DNA of 64,000 nt from Lacrimispora indolis DSM 755 (GTDB lineage: Bacteria; Bacillota; Clostridia; Lachnospirales; Lachnospiraceae): assembly GCF_000526995.1 (NCBI RefSeq), contig NZ_AZUI01000001.1, positions 5,870,001 to 5,934,000 on the forward strand. The letters run 5' to 3'. Below the pieces are notes generated by a model. The model was given only the letters and a program-made list of their open reading frames with translations. It did not search any database and was not told the origin of the DNA. A program made the position numbers and the translations under genes. Shown in pieces: positions 9,830 to 18,667 of the stretch; within the stretch, counting starts at the first letter, position 1; each line of letters starts with the position of its first letter.

Positions 9830-10450
9830 ATAGCAAGAAGGAACTTTGATAAAGTATTTAAAATTGTTGCAGTAAAACTTTTTCATAAAGATGGTATGTC
9901 TGTTTCAGAAATGCCAAAGGAACTTTTCATTCATTATAGTTCTTTATATCGTTGGATAAGTGAACCTGAAGAATACGAATAAAGTGCGTTCCAGAACGTG
10001 GAACCGCGCTTTATTTGTATCAGTATGAAATCAAAAACGAGCACAAGAAAACCTGAAACTTCGTAAATAGCTTGAACTATTAACAAATTCCGGGCCTTCT
10101 AAAGAAGAATACATAAGATTTTGTTATAACAAAGAACATCAAAATTCTTTAAACATCAAGAAGGCTTTCAAAACTTTAAATGCATCAAGAACTGGTTAAT
10201 ATAAATTCTTAAATCATAAGTAATGGAAAAGAGACGTTGAAAATCAAATGCTTAGCCAAGAGATCAAACGAGTTTTTAAGAACGTATAGATAGATATGAT
10301 TCTTTACGTATAGCGAACGTATTGGTTCAGCAAAGCCTGAACATTAATCGAAATCAAATTTCAAGACTTATATGGCTTATGGGCCTTTGCCCAAAAAGCC
10401 CATGTTATTGTTACAAAAAATATAATCAAACCTAAAACCACCAAAAAATA
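9830..10450 (+). mobile_element. Decayed IS3 (IS150-type) insertion sequence, orfA and orfB fragments
   Basis: 9830-9982 encodes an orfA N-terminus (ARRNFDKVFKIVAVKLFHKD, then MSVSEM and SSLYRWIS) ending at a TAA. After a frame change the conserved ERGTALYLYQYEIK segment follows. From about 10091 pieces of orfB can be read in shifting frames: YIRFCYNKEHQNS, KAFKTLNASRTG, then LNINRNQISRLIWLMGLCPK. Many stops and frameshifts make it inactive. No intact terminal repeats were found. The GTGCG...CGCGC hairpin at 9978-10015 is shared with relics at 3008 and 30793. Confidence 0.8.
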
Positions 10451-10567
10451 TTCATAGTAAAATCAGAAAACTATGAGCTATTGCCCCTGGGATCCCTTAC
10501 ATGAGGTTCATATGATGCTGATGTAATAGATAAATCCGGCATATATTGATACATTACCATAATGTAC

Positions 10568-11371
10568 TTATTCTCCATTTTTTCTTTGTATCTGGCTCGG
10601 CGCATAGCCGGTGCGTTTTTTGAATAAACGGCTGAAATGAAGCGGATCCGCATACCCCACAGCATCCGCAGCCTGGGTCACAGTACACCCCTGCTCCCGC
10701 AGAAGCTTAGCAGCCACATTAATCCTGTAATCTATGAGAAAATCAATGGGCCGGCATTGTGTGTATTTATAAAAAAGATAGGAAAGCTGTGATTTGCTTT
10801 TCCCGATATAATTTGCCAAATCCTCCATTGTCAGTGCATTCCTGTAGTTATCTTCTATATAGTCCACAAGCTCTTTCACAATATGGTAATCTTCGGCAGC
10901 ATTATCCTTCTCACCGTTGAAGAAAATGTTCTGAAAAACCTGGCGGGACAGCAATTGCTTTTGAAGAATGGAATGAATATCTATCTGTTCATTGGCATCG
11001 GCCAGTTCTTGCAAAACCGGTAAAACAGCAGGCAAATCAATGGGCATGAAAAACAATAAATTACTGCTTATCTGATGGTAATAAATATTGATATGAGTAA
11101 ACGGATTATCCCCTAAAACGTGAAAAGTAAGCTGACACCCAGGGCAGCCATGCACCATTGTCCCTGGCTTTGCATTAAAGCATTTATCATCGAACCTTAT
11201 CTCTGCTTCTCCCTCAAGGGGAAAGATAAATGCTCCGTGTATGGTTTGGTAAGAGGTAGGCTTGTCCGATGGGTATTTCACAAACTTTATTACATTATTC
11301 ACACGGAACGGGGAAAGCCGATAAGCCTGTTTCAGTATATTCAGAGCAGTTTGAGCCTCCATTTGATCCAT
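10568..11371 (-). CDS. AraC-family transcriptional regulator
   Basis: 267 residues. The N-terminal half is a cupin-like sensor domain (HGAFIFPLEGEAEIRFDD, a typical beta-barrel run). The C-terminal 100 residues hold two helix-turn-helix motifs: MEDLANYIGKSKSQLSYLF and the second with AADAVGYADPLHFSRLFKKR. It lies after the siderophore operon, separated by a terminator hairpin, on the same strand. In other bacteria AraC proteins next to siderophore transport genes activate them in response to the siderophore (YbtA/AlcR type), a plausible role here. The ribosome site is poor for the first ATG; the Met at residue 4 is an alternative start. Confidence 0.88.
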   Translation of the reverse strand: MDQMEAQTALNILKQAYRLSPFRVNNVIKFVKYPSDKPTSYQTIHGAFIFPLEGEAEIRFDDKCFNAKPGTMVHGCPGCQLTFHVLGDNPFTHINIYYHQISSNLLFFMPIDLPAVLPVLQELADANEQIDIHSILQKQLLSRQVFQNIFFNGEKDNAAEDYHIVKELVDYIEDNYRNALTMEDLANYIGKSKSQLSYLFYKYTQCRPIDFLIDYRINVAAKLLREQGCTVTQAADAVGYADPLHFSRLFKKRTGYAPSQIQRKNGE

Positions 11372-11393
11372 CCTTTCTTTCCATATGGTAATA

Positions 11394-11440
11394 GGGAAAC
11401 CACCGCATAAGGACAGACTGTTCCTTTGCGGTGTTTTCCC
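11394..11440 (-). terminator. Long stem-loop terminator of the siderophore operon
   Basis: Near-perfect stem: GGGAAA with TTTTCCC outside, ACCGCATAAGGA with TCCTTTGCGGT inside. It lies 34 bases after the esterase stop and ahead of the AraC gene, separating the two transcripts. Confidence 0.7.
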
Positions 11441-11473
11441 AAATAGGTTTTAATTCGTATGTGTTTATGCTTG

Positions 11474-12181
11474 TTATGGGAACCTCTCATCCAAGTAAGC
11501 CAGTGCCCCGGATAATTTCAGAGGTATATTTTCATGATGACCATAAGAATTCCACTGCATTTCTATATTGCCCTGGGGCAAATGATTCAGGAGTGCTTCA
11601 TAAGTCTCTTTTGTTGCCTGTGCAGCATTTCTTTTAATATCATGGGCATCTTTCCCTTCATCTTCTCCTGAAGAAAGAAATACGGACACGTTTTTGTTGA
11701 CCGGAGCATTTTTTTTCACAAACTCAGCCCATTCCGGATACCAGAAGGAACCCGAAATTGAAACAACATGATCAAAAACATCTGTCTTATACAAAGTATA
11801 TATCCCAAACAGCCCGCCAAGGGAGTGTCCCAATAATGCTGTCTTGGCAGGAGGTACATTGCCAAACAGTTCCTTATTAACGCTTGGAATGAGAACCTTC
11901 TCCAAATAATCCAGATATTCCTCTCCCTTGCCTCCGAAATCGGCAAAGCGTTCATGAAGCGCTTTGGCAGGCCAGGGTGTATACTGGGACAGCCGGTTCA
12001 AAGGCGGCACTCCGACTAAAAGAAAGGGGTATGATTTCTTTTCTTCCGGAATTTTTTCCAGTGCCTGGAAAATGAGGTCTGCATCCAGCGCATATACAAC
12101 CGGACAACTGCTTGTTCCGGAAGAAAAGCCGGGTGGCACCAACAGTTCCAAGTCTCTCCCTGCTGCATGAATTGTTTCCAT
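11474..12181 (-). CDS. Alpha/beta hydrolase, probable siderophore esterase (esterase D/IroE-like)
   Basis: 235 residues. The nucleophile elbow GHSLGG (Ser near residue 118) and a late SYGHHENIP His (near 215) fit the putative-esterase family PF00756, which includes the siderophore trilactone hydrolases Fes, IroE and BesA. Placement as the last gene of a ferric-siderophore uptake operon, 14 bases after the binding-protein stop, supports release of iron by hydrolysis of the imported complex. The ATG at 12181 is chosen because AAGGTGG stands five bases before it; a GTG nine bases upstream overlaps that site. There is no signal peptide, so it acts in the cytoplasm. The siderophore type is inferred only. 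Confidence 0.8.
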   Translation of the reverse strand: METIHAAGRDLELLVPPGFSSGTSSCPVVYALDADLIFQALEKIPEEKKSYPFLLVGVPPLNRLSQYTPWPAKALHERFADFGGKGEEYLDYLEKVLIPSVNKELFGNVPPAKTALLGHSLGGLFGIYTLYKTDVFDHVVSISGSFWYPEWAEFVKKNAPVNKNVSVFLSSGEDEGKDAHDIKRNAAQATKETYEALLNHLPQGNIEMQWNSYGHHENIPLKLSGALAYLDERFP

Positions 12182-12195
12182 TTGTTCCACCTTAA

Positions 12196-13260
12196 TTAGT
12201 TATAGAGGAAGTCTGAAAGTTCTTCCAACGTATCGAAGTTACGCACACCATAGTCCATAAAAGCATCATAGGGTATTTCAATGATCCTGTTATTTACGAC
12301 AGCCGGTATTGATGCCAGTACTTCTTCATTTTTTATACTTTCTACAGCCTTTGCATCATTTTCCGCATTGCGGTCCGCGGTAATATAAATAATAACATCT
12401 GGATTTGCTTCTACAAGGTTTTCCAATGTTAGATTGGAACCGCCCTTATCCATGACATTTACACAATTTAATGCGGAAAGCATTCCATTTTGCAGTTTCG
12501 CATTTGCACCGAAAACCACAAATGTTCCTTCCTTATAAGTTGCCATAACCAACACACGAAACGTTTTGTCTCCAGCTGAAGCCGCAACCTTTTCTGAAAC
12601 TGTGTTGAAACGCTTTGTCAGGTTTTCGGCATATGCATTTGCTTTATCCTGAACATCAAAAATTTCACCCAGGGCAGTTACGTCATCAATAATATTCTTC
12701 ATGGAAACATCCGTGCTCATATCACTTGCTTTTTGTGCATAAACGTTGATCCCCAGCTCATTTAGTTCCGGAATGGAGCCAAAGGTACCCTCTGCAAACG
12801 TTGCGCTGCGTCCGATAATAACATCCGGCTGGGCTGCCGCAATTACCTCTTTGCTGATGGTCATCTTATCACCCAGAATGTCCAGTGAATCATACAGTTC
12901 TTTCCACTCCTCTCCCGGTGCATTGTCAATGGCTATTGTGCCCCCAATCTTGTCTGAAAGACCTAAGTTGTAAAGCAGTTCTATGGATGATGCATTGGCT
13001 GTAACAACTCTGTCCGGAGCCTTGTTATATGTCTGCCCTATGGTGACAAAGTCACTGCCTTTTGTTTCTACCGTAATCGGATACCCGGTATTCACGCTAC
13101 CGCTTTGTGAAACTTCTGACGAAGGGGAGGACGTACTTTGTGGGGCAGCAGTAACCTGAGAGTTATCCCCCTTTGGACTGCATCCGCTTAAAATTGCTCC
13201 TAAAATCATAGTACCTGCTGTAAAAGCCGCCATGTTCTTTCTCATCCTGTTATTTTTCAT
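12196..13260 (-). CDS. Iron-siderophore ABC transporter substrate-binding lipoprotein
   Basis: 354 residues. A lipoprotein signal peptide ends in the lipobox LSGC (Cys near residue 27), followed by a Ser/Thr-rich linker. The body is a periplasmic-binding-protein fold of the FepB/FecB class: DRVVTANASSIELLYNLGLSDK, AAQPDVIIG, and ANPDVIIYIT. It binds ferric siderophore or heme at the outer face of the membrane and passes it to the FecCD permease. AAGGAG precedes the ATG. It is third in the operon permease-ATPase-binding protein-esterase. A 45-base repeat lies in the gap to the ATPase gene. Confidence 0.9.
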   Translation of the reverse strand: MKNNRMRKNMAAFTAGTMILGAILSGCSPKGDNSQVTAAPQSTSSPSSEVSQSGSVNTGYPITVETKGSDFVTIGQTYNKAPDRVVTANASSIELLYNLGLSDKIGGTIAIDNAPGEEWKELYDSLDILGDKMTISKEVIAAAQPDVIIGRSATFAEGTFGSIPELNELGINVYAQKASDMSTDVSMKNIIDDVTALGEIFDVQDKANAYAENLTKRFNTVSEKVAASAGDKTFRVLVMATYKEGTFVVFGANAKLQNGMLSALNCVNVMDKGGSNLTLENLVEANPDVIIYITADRNAENDAKAVESIKNEEVLASIPAVVNNRIIEIPYDAFMDYGVRNFDTLEELSDFLYN

Positions 13261-13278
13261 TTCTTACTCCTTTTTTAA

Positions 13279-13323
13279 TCAATCGGATATTCGCAATCCG
13301 CTTCGCTGCTTAATGAGGTTAAA
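13279..13323. repeat. 45-base intercistronic repeat, copy A
   Basis: Starts TCAATCGGAT and ends GAGGTTAAA; matches a segment at 58830-58874 at 34 of 45 positions without gaps. The CGGAT...ATCCG part can form a short hairpin. It lies between the ATPase and binding-protein genes inside an operon, like REP-type elements. Confidence 0.5.
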
Positions 13324-13332
13324 TTTGTCATG

Positions 13333-14097
13333 TTACACAAGCGGAAAATAGCTGATTGCCATTCCTGCCTGACTGTCCTCTGTTATCTTACAATCCACCC
13401 CATAAATCCGGCGTACCATTTCGCGGTCAATAATCTCTTTGGGTGATCCATAGGAATCAATCATCCCTTTGTTCAAAATGTAAATGGCATCGCAATATTG
13501 TGCTGCCAAAGATAAATCATGAAGGGCTGCCAAAACGTTAATACCTAAATTTTTGATAATACTTAAAATCTGCAGCTGATATGTAATATCCAGGTGATTT
13601 GTGGGCTCGTCCAAAATAAGAAGGGACGGCTGCTGTGCCAGCGCCCGCGCCAAAACAATCCGCTGCTTTTCTCCTCCTGACAAGGTGGCAAAACTTCGTT
13701 TTGCATAGCTTTCCATACCTACCTTTGCTAAAGAATCCGCCACAAGATCCCGGTCCTTCTGCTTCTCCCTTTCCAAGGCACCCAGGTGAGGGGAACGCCC
13801 CAGCATAACAATTTCTTCAACCGTTAAATCAAAATTTATATTGTTGAACTGCCCTACGACTGCCATTTCCCGGGCCAATGCTTTTGGCTTGTAGCTTTGC
13901 AATGGCTTATCATCCAGCATTACCACACCGTCAGATGCCTTTTGCATACGGTATACCGTTTTAAGCAGCGTGGATTTCCCACTGCCGTTAGGCCCTAAAA
14001 CACCAATAAATTTTCCATTTTTAACCTCCAGGGATACTCCTTTTAAAATCTCATTTGCCGCTAAATGAACTTTTAAGTCCCGTACAGTAACATCCAT
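13333..14097 (-). CDS. Iron-siderophore ABC transporter ATPase (FecE/FhuC type)
   Basis: 254-residue ATP-binding subunit. Walker A GPNGSGKSTLL near residue 36, ABC signature LSGGEKQRI near 139, Walker B LLILDEPTNHLD near 158, and the H-loop in ALHDLSLA. This is the FecE/FhuC/BtuD class that powers FecCD-type importers. The ATG at 14097 is preferred over the TTG six bases upstream because GAGGTTTGAGA gives proper spacing. The gene begins 12 bases after the permease stop. Confidence 0.92.
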   Translation of the reverse strand: MDVTVRDLKVHLAANEILKGVSLEVKNGKFIGVLGPNGSGKSTLLKTVYRMQKASDGVVMLDDKPLQSYKPKALAREMAVVGQFNNINFDLTVEEIVMLGRSPHLGALEREKQKDRDLVADSLAKVGMESYAKRSFATLSGGEKQRIVLARALAQQPSLLILDEPTNHLDITYQLQILSIIKNLGINVLAALHDLSLAAQYCDAIYILNKGMIDSYGSPKEIIDREMVRRIYGVDCKITEDSQAGMAISYFPLV

Positions 14098-14109
14098 TCT
14101 CAAACCTCA

Positions 14110-15192
14110 CTAACCAAAACGGTAATGCCGTTTTATTAAAATATAGGCAAAAAACGGTGCGCCAATCATAGATGTTACAATTCCAATGGCAAGCTCCCCA
14201 TTGGGTATTACAACTCTTGCCAGCGCATCCGCCCAAACCAGAAATATTCCGCCCAGCAAAACCGTAACAGGCAGCAGGCGGCGATGGTCCGCTCCCACTA
14301 CAGCTCTTGCAATATGCGGAATCATAAGCCCCACAAAGCCGATCACACCACAGGCAGAGACCAATACGCCGGTTAAAAGAGCCGCCGCTGCCATATACAG
14401 CTTTCTGTAAAAGCTGAGATTTACGCCCAAGGTAGATGCCGCCTCATCACCGAGCAGCATGGTATTTAAAGTCCGGTACTGGCTGAGAAAAAACATGCAG
14501 CTGGCAGCCACAACGCAGCTGGGCAAAATAAGGTTATTCCAGCTTCCCCGGGTCAGGGATCCCATTGTCCAGAATTTTATGCTTAACATACCGTTTCCAT
14601 CGCCGGCTACTGAAATAATAAAATTTGAAAAAGAGGTGCATATGGCATTAATAATAGTTCCGGAAAGAATCAGCTTGCCTGATGTGGCCTGTCCGCCCAC
14701 AGAGGCCAGGAATAAAACCGCACCGGTAGCTCCCACTGCTCCCAAAAAAGCCAGCAGGGATACCGAAGATATGCTGCCGATGAACGGAATCGCGGTACCG
14801 ATAAAAACCGCAATCGTAGCTCCCAGCGACGCTCCGGAAGATATCCCCAGAATATACGGCTCTGCCAGAGGATTTTGTACTGTTGCCTGCATGACTGATC
14901 CACACAGTGCAAGACCGGCACCTGCGGCAACACCAAGCAAAACTCTGGGAAAGCGGATTTTCCATATGATGGAAGCATTGGCGCTCTTTAAAATTTCACC
15001 TGTTCCCTGCCTTTCTATACCAAACAGGCGGTTCATAATGATGGCATATGTATCAGTAAGGGATATGTGTACCGCACCAAGCCCAAGAGCCAAAAATACT
15101 GACAGAATGAGGGCGGCACATAAAAGAGCAACAACCAGCCTGAAAGGAAATGACTTTTTATTATTTACGGAACTGAATTTTACCTTTTTCAA
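14110..15192 (-). CDS. Iron-siderophore ABC transporter permease (FecCD family)
   Basis: 360 residues with about nine to ten membrane segments, the size of fused-class FecCD permeases. Recognisable conserved stretches are RFPRVLLGVAAGAGLALCGS, QATVQNPLAEPYILGISSGA and the late GLMIPHIARAVVGADHR coupling segment with GAPFFAYIL. It starts with TTG at 15192 behind AGGAGG. It is the first gene of the siderophore operon, and its promoter-operator lies just upstream. Confidence 0.92.
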   Translation of the reverse strand: MKKVKFSSVNNKKSFPFRLVVALLCAALILSVFLALGLGAVHISLTDTYAIIMNRLFGIERQGTGEILKSANASIIWKIRFPRVLLGVAAGAGLALCGSVMQATVQNPLAEPYILGISSGASLGATIAVFIGTAIPFIGSISSVSLLAFLGAVGATGAVLFLASVGGQATSGKLILSGTIINAICTSFSNFIISVAGDGNGMLSIKFWTMGSLTRGSWNNLILPSCVVAASCMFFLSQYRTLNTMLLGDEAASTLGVNLSFYRKLYMAAAALLTGVLVSACGVIGFVGLMIPHIARAVVGADHRRLLPVTVLLGGIFLVWADALARVVIPNGELAIGIVTSMIGAPFFAYILIKRHYRFG

Positions 15193-15211
15193 AACAGGCC
15201 TCCTACTTTTT

Positions 15212-15265
15212 GTTAGGCAAAACTAACTGCCAGGTTATTATACATAATTTTAGCCTTTGATACAA
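15212..15265 (-). promoter_or_regulatory. Promoter and 16-bp operator of the siderophore operon
   Basis: On the minus strand: -35 TTGTAT (15260-15265), 17-bp spacer, -10 TATAAT (15237-15242). Nine bases downstream is GTTAGTTTTGCCTAAC (15212-15227), with inverted ends GTTAG/CTAAC. The same 16 bases in inverse orientation occur at 30687-30702, likewise just past a -10 box. The TTAGGC...CTAA pattern resembles DtxR/IdeR-type iron boxes; the actual regulator is not in the window. Confidence 0.7.
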
Positions 15266-15343
15266 TGGGGAATAATTTAATACCATGGACAATTATTAAA
15301 AAACGATACTATGTCAATCCGGACCAATGCTTTAAAAGAGAAC

Positions 15344-15369
15344 AGCGGCCTTGGTTTATCCAAGACCGC
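15344..15369. terminator. Stem-loop downstream of the lipoprotein gene region
   Basis: Arms GCGGCCTTGG and CCAAGACCGC with a 6-base loop, between the lipoprotein gene end (15464, minus strand) and the siderophore promoter. On the minus strand a partly U-rich tract follows. It probably ends the two-component/lipoprotein transcript. Confidence 0.6.
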
Positions 15370-15463
15370 CCTTTGGCTTTATTATGTCGTTTTTCATGTA
15401 ATCTTCCAGATGTCACAGAAGCATTTTAAATTTCCCCTGCCTTGCAGCTTTCTGAATTGCCCA

Positions 15464-16168
15464 TTAATCTATAAGTGAATATATCAGGATGCTTTCAACC
15501 TTTTTATCTTTTATATGAAAGCTCATCACATCCACATAATTAACCGGTTCATACCGGAAATCATCCTCTTGGTCACTCAATTCACCTCCCATTAAATTCC
15601 CTTCAGGATAAGCCTCTTTAAGCTTTTCAAAGCTATCTCCGACTTTGATATTTCTTACTGTAGGATATTGGGGGTCAGTGATTTCAATACGAAAGATAAA
15701 TGACTTCTTATCTTCGGCCGCATCAATGGTTTTTATAACAAGACCAGGATATTGGTACTGTTTTTCTGTCAATCCGTTCAGCTGATCCATGTTTAAACCA
15801 TCGTCCTCAGAATAAGTATGAGATTTAATCTCATCTGCCTTTCCCAGCATACTCTCAATTTTCTGATCATCTGCAATGTCTGAAATGGCAATGGTATTCT
15901 CTTTGTACACAAATGCCAGCTGTTTTAGAACAACATTTCCGCTCTTTTCAACCGTGCCTTCTTTTATTATTTCTTCGGAACCATCCGTTGAACTGTCCTC
16001 TACAGTCTCAGCCGATGTACCAGCCTGGGTTTCGCCAGCGGAATTAGTTGGTGTGTCGGTTGGCGTATCTGTTAATGCATTTCCTGGTGATTTACCACAC
16101 CCTCCTAAAACCATTCCGCAAAATACAAAAGATATGGCCATTATAGCCATTTTTCTAAATACCTTCAT
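15464..16168 (-). CDS. Putative lipoprotein, unknown function
   Basis: 234 residues. The signal peptide ends at a lipobox LGGC (Cys near residue 23), followed by a Thr/Ser/Glu-rich linker. The folded part (about residues 80-234) carries IGDSFEKLKEAYPEG-like turns (actual: VGDSFEKLKEAYPEG), a pattern often seen in small beta-rich secreted domains of clostridia. The ATG at 16168 follows AAGGAGG; an upstream longer frame lacks a site. It lies 106 bases after the histidine kinase on the same strand and may be a target or accessory of that system. I do not recognise a named family. Confidence 0.7.
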   Translation of the reverse strand: MKVFRKMAIMAISFVFCGMVLGGCGKSPGNALTDTPTDTPTNSAGETQAGTSAETVEDSSTDGSEEIIKEGTVEKSGNVVLKQLAFVYKENTIAISDIADDQKIESMLGKADEIKSHTYSEDDGLNMDQLNGLTEKQYQYPGLVIKTIDAAEDKKSFIFRIEITDPQYPTVRNIKVGDSFEKLKEAYPEGNLMGGELSDQEDDFRYEPVNYVDVMSFHIKDKKVESILIYSLID

Positions 16169-16274
16169 TGTTATTCCTCCTTCAAATATTTTAAGTCTAT
16201 TTATTTCTGTCTCAGTGTGATTATAAATGAAAGTTTTATTAGAGTAATAACAAACTTGTATCATTCTTGTAACA

Positions 16275-17672
16275 TTATGCTAATGGAAGCAAAAGTGACA
16301 CACTAGTCCCGACTCCAATCTCACTTTCTATTATTAACCGGCCTTTAAATTTCTCTACGATCTCTTTACAAAGAGATAGCCCCAGCCCAGAACCATTTGC
16401 AAAATTCGAATTTCCAGCCCTGTAAAATCTTTCCTGGACAAGGGAAAGGTCACTCTTATGAATGCCAATGCCCTGATCACTTATCTTTATAACTGCTGTA
16501 TTTTGATCAATAGAAGTCTCTACTCTGATGTGTCCTCCTTTATCAGAGTATTTTATTGCATTATCCAGAATATTTGCAATTGCGTGTGTCATCAATATTT
16601 TATTAACGTTGGCCCAAGCTCCTTTTACCAAATCTGCTTTTATTGATATTTCTCTCTTTTCCGCTTTTGGCTTCATCTCCTCAATAACATGATAAGTTAA
16701 TTCCGCTAAATCTTCCTTATCCGTGTTAAGCTCCGGTGCTGCATTATCAAATTTGGAAAGGGTCAAAAGCTCATTGATGAGCTTTGTAAGTCGTTCCGAT
16801 TCATTTACCAGATGGAAGTATATCTTTTTTAAGTCTTTATCCTCATTTTCTCCCTCGTATAAATATTGAGAAAATCCCCGAATTGCGGCAAGGGGTGTCT
16901 TCAGCTCGTGAGAAACATTGGAAATAAACTGCTTTTGATACTGTATATAGTCGTTTAATTTAATACCCATCTGGTTTAATCCTGCTGCAAGCATCCCAAG
17001 CTCATCTTTTCTTTTTAATTCGACCGGATCAAATTGCTGCCTGGAAAACTTTTCCGTCGCTCCAAGAAGATATTTAATCGGCTTTGTTGTTTTACGGGCA
17101 ATGTAAAAGCTTGAAAGAGTTATGAGAAAGATAAACCCACCTGCACCGATTATCAATACAAATCTAATCTTATCCATAATATCGTAAAAATAAGATATAT
17201 CTTCTACTATCTCGAAAATATATGCATTTTGATAATATTTATCTTGAATAGGTATTGCAAAATAAATCAAACTCTTATTAGTGACTGTGTAAGAATAATT
17301 TCCTTTTAAGGCATTTTTAATATTATCTATAAAAATTTTAGGAGAGGAATGATACACGACAATTCCATCTTCAGCCAATCCTAAAAGCTTCAGATGATTA
17401 TCATAGATTCTTACTTCTTTTCCTGAAGCCTTTAAGACTTCCAGTACAGCCTTTGCCACATGGGAAGCTTCCTCCTGATCAGTTGATTTTTCATACTTTG
17501 TCAGTATCTCTCTAAAAGACAGCTCACAAATATCTGCCTTTTCCATCATCTGTTTCTCTATTGTCACAAAGCTATAGTGATCAATGGCTTTATTAACCCA
17601 GATAATTATAATGGAAAAGGATAATATAGAGAAAAATAAAAAACTTAACAGAAGCCTGGTTGCATACTTCAA
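16275..17672 (-). CDS. Sensor histidine kinase (HAMP, HisKA, HATPase)
   Basis: 465 residues. Two membrane helices (about 8-30 and 168-190) bracket an extracellular sensor region, followed by HAMP. The phosphoacceptor is SHELKTPLAAIRGF (His near 255). N box NILDNAIKYS, G1 DQGIGI and G2 GSGLGLSL are all intact, so the kinase should be active. It uses a TTG start overlapping the TGA of the response regulator (TTGA), with GGAGGTGA upstream, indicating translational coupling. The signal is unknown. Confidence 0.92.
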   Translation of the reverse strand: MKYATRLLLSFLFFSILSFSIIIIWVNKAIDHYSFVTIEKQMMEKADICELSFREILTKYEKSTDQEEASHVAKAVLEVLKASGKEVRIYDNHLKLLGLAEDGIVVYHSSPKIFIDNIKNALKGNYSYTVTNKSLIYFAIPIQDKYYQNAYIFEIVEDISYFYDIMDKIRFVLIIGAGGFIFLITLSSFYIARKTTKPIKYLLGATEKFSRQQFDPVELKRKDELGMLAAGLNQMGIKLNDYIQYQKQFISNVSHELKTPLAAIRGFSQYLYEGENEDKDLKKIYFHLVNESERLTKLINELLTLSKFDNAAPELNTDKEDLAELTYHVIEEMKPKAEKREISIKADLVKGAWANVNKILMTHAIANILDNAIKYSDKGGHIRVETSIDQNTAVIKISDQGIGIHKSDLSLVQERFYRAGNSNFANGSGLGLSLCKEIVEKFKGRLIIESEIGVGTSVSLLLPLA

Positions 17673-18367
17673 TCAGTATCACCTCCAAACTGGTAACCGA
17701 ATCCATAGATGGTCTTTACATATCTTGGATTCTCGGAATCGTCTTCCAGTTTCTTTCTTAGCCGCATAATTGTCATATCAACACTCCGGCTTTCACCTAT
17801 ATAATCGTACCCCCATATAATTTCCAGGAGTTCATCTCTGGTAAATGTTTTTTTAGGCCTTTTGGAAAGAGTTTCAAGGATTTTAAATTCCTTTGCTGTC
17901 AAAGAAACTTGATTTCCTCCGTTTATCACCCTCTTTGTTTCAAAATCAATCTCCAGATCACCACATATAACCGGATTCGTATTGCTGTTTGTGATCTGGT
18001 CACCGGGTTCATATCTTCTTAATACAACTTTGATTCTGGCTATGAGTTCTCTGTTGTCAAAAGGTTTTGTCAAATAATCTTCTGCTCCAAGCTCAAGGCC
18101 CAACACTTTATCAATTGTTTCATTTTTTGCAGATAACATGATTACGGGGATTGTGGATTTTTTTACTATTTCCCTGCAAAGATCATAACCGGAATAGTCT
18201 GGTAACATTAAGTCCAGCAAAACCAGATCCGGATGAAAAGAGTTGATCTCCATAAGTCCAATAGCACCGTTTTCAGCAGTTTTCACCTGATAATTTTCTC
18301 TCTTCAGCACCAATTCAATCAGATCTCTGATTGCAATCTCATCGTCAATTACGAGGATTTTTTTCAA
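17669..18367 (-). CDS. OmpR/PhoB-family response regulator
   Basis: 232 residues. The receiver domain has the acidic pair near residues 9-10, the phosphoacceptor Asp in VLLDLMLPD (about 53), the Ser in MLSAK and the Lys in LTKPF. The C-terminal winged helix (about 130-230) ends with DMTIMRLRKKLEDD and YVKTIYGFGYQF, typical of the PhoB class. The start is TTG with AAGGAG about ten bases upstream. It is cotranscribed with the kinase. Confidence 0.92.
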   Translation of the reverse strand: MKKILVIDDEIAIRDLIELVLKRENYQVKTAENGAIGLMEINSFHPDLVLLDLMLPDYSGYDLCREIVKKSTIPVIMLSAKNETIDKVLGLELGAEDYLTKPFDNRELIARIKVVLRRYEPGDQITNSNTNPVICGDLEIDFETKRVINGGNQVSLTAKEFKILETLSKRPKKTFTRDELLEIIWGYDYIGESRSVDMTIMRLRKKLEDDSENPRYVKTIYGFGYQFGGDTD

Positions 18368-18536
18368 CTTAGAAGTTCTCCTTTTATAATTAATATTTTT
18401 ATAATGCGTAATCAGGAACCACCTTTCTAAATATTACGCTTTTATTTTTCCTGTATTCATTTTGCATATTATGAACAACTCTACTATTTTTACTTTGAAT
18501 CATTTTTTATTTGCATAATTAATTATACCATGGATG

Positions 18537-18563
18537 GCAGGTTCTTCAAAACCTGCTTTTTCG
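18537..18563 (+). terminator. Orphan Rho-independent terminator
   Basis: Arms GCAGGTT and AACCTGC with a 6-base loop followed by TTTTTCGCTTTT on the plus strand. No plus-strand gene ends here, so it could end a short untranslated RNA or be left over from a lost gene. Confidence 0.5.
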
Positions 18564-18667
18564 CTTTTAAGCATAAAAACGGAGCTGCTGCTCCGGTAGG
18601 TGATTCAGTCTACCTTTACAACAGCCCCTTTAGCAAAACAACTCGTCCCATGGCCGGTCATTGTTAA

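Noticed and set aside
14459..15226. Plus-strand frame of 255 codons over the FecCD permease gene
   Set aside because: No ribosome site or family pattern; the opposite strand is a clear permease.
15244..15330. Possible riboswitch before the siderophore operon
   Set aside because: The promoter lies too close to the start codon to leave room for a structured leader.
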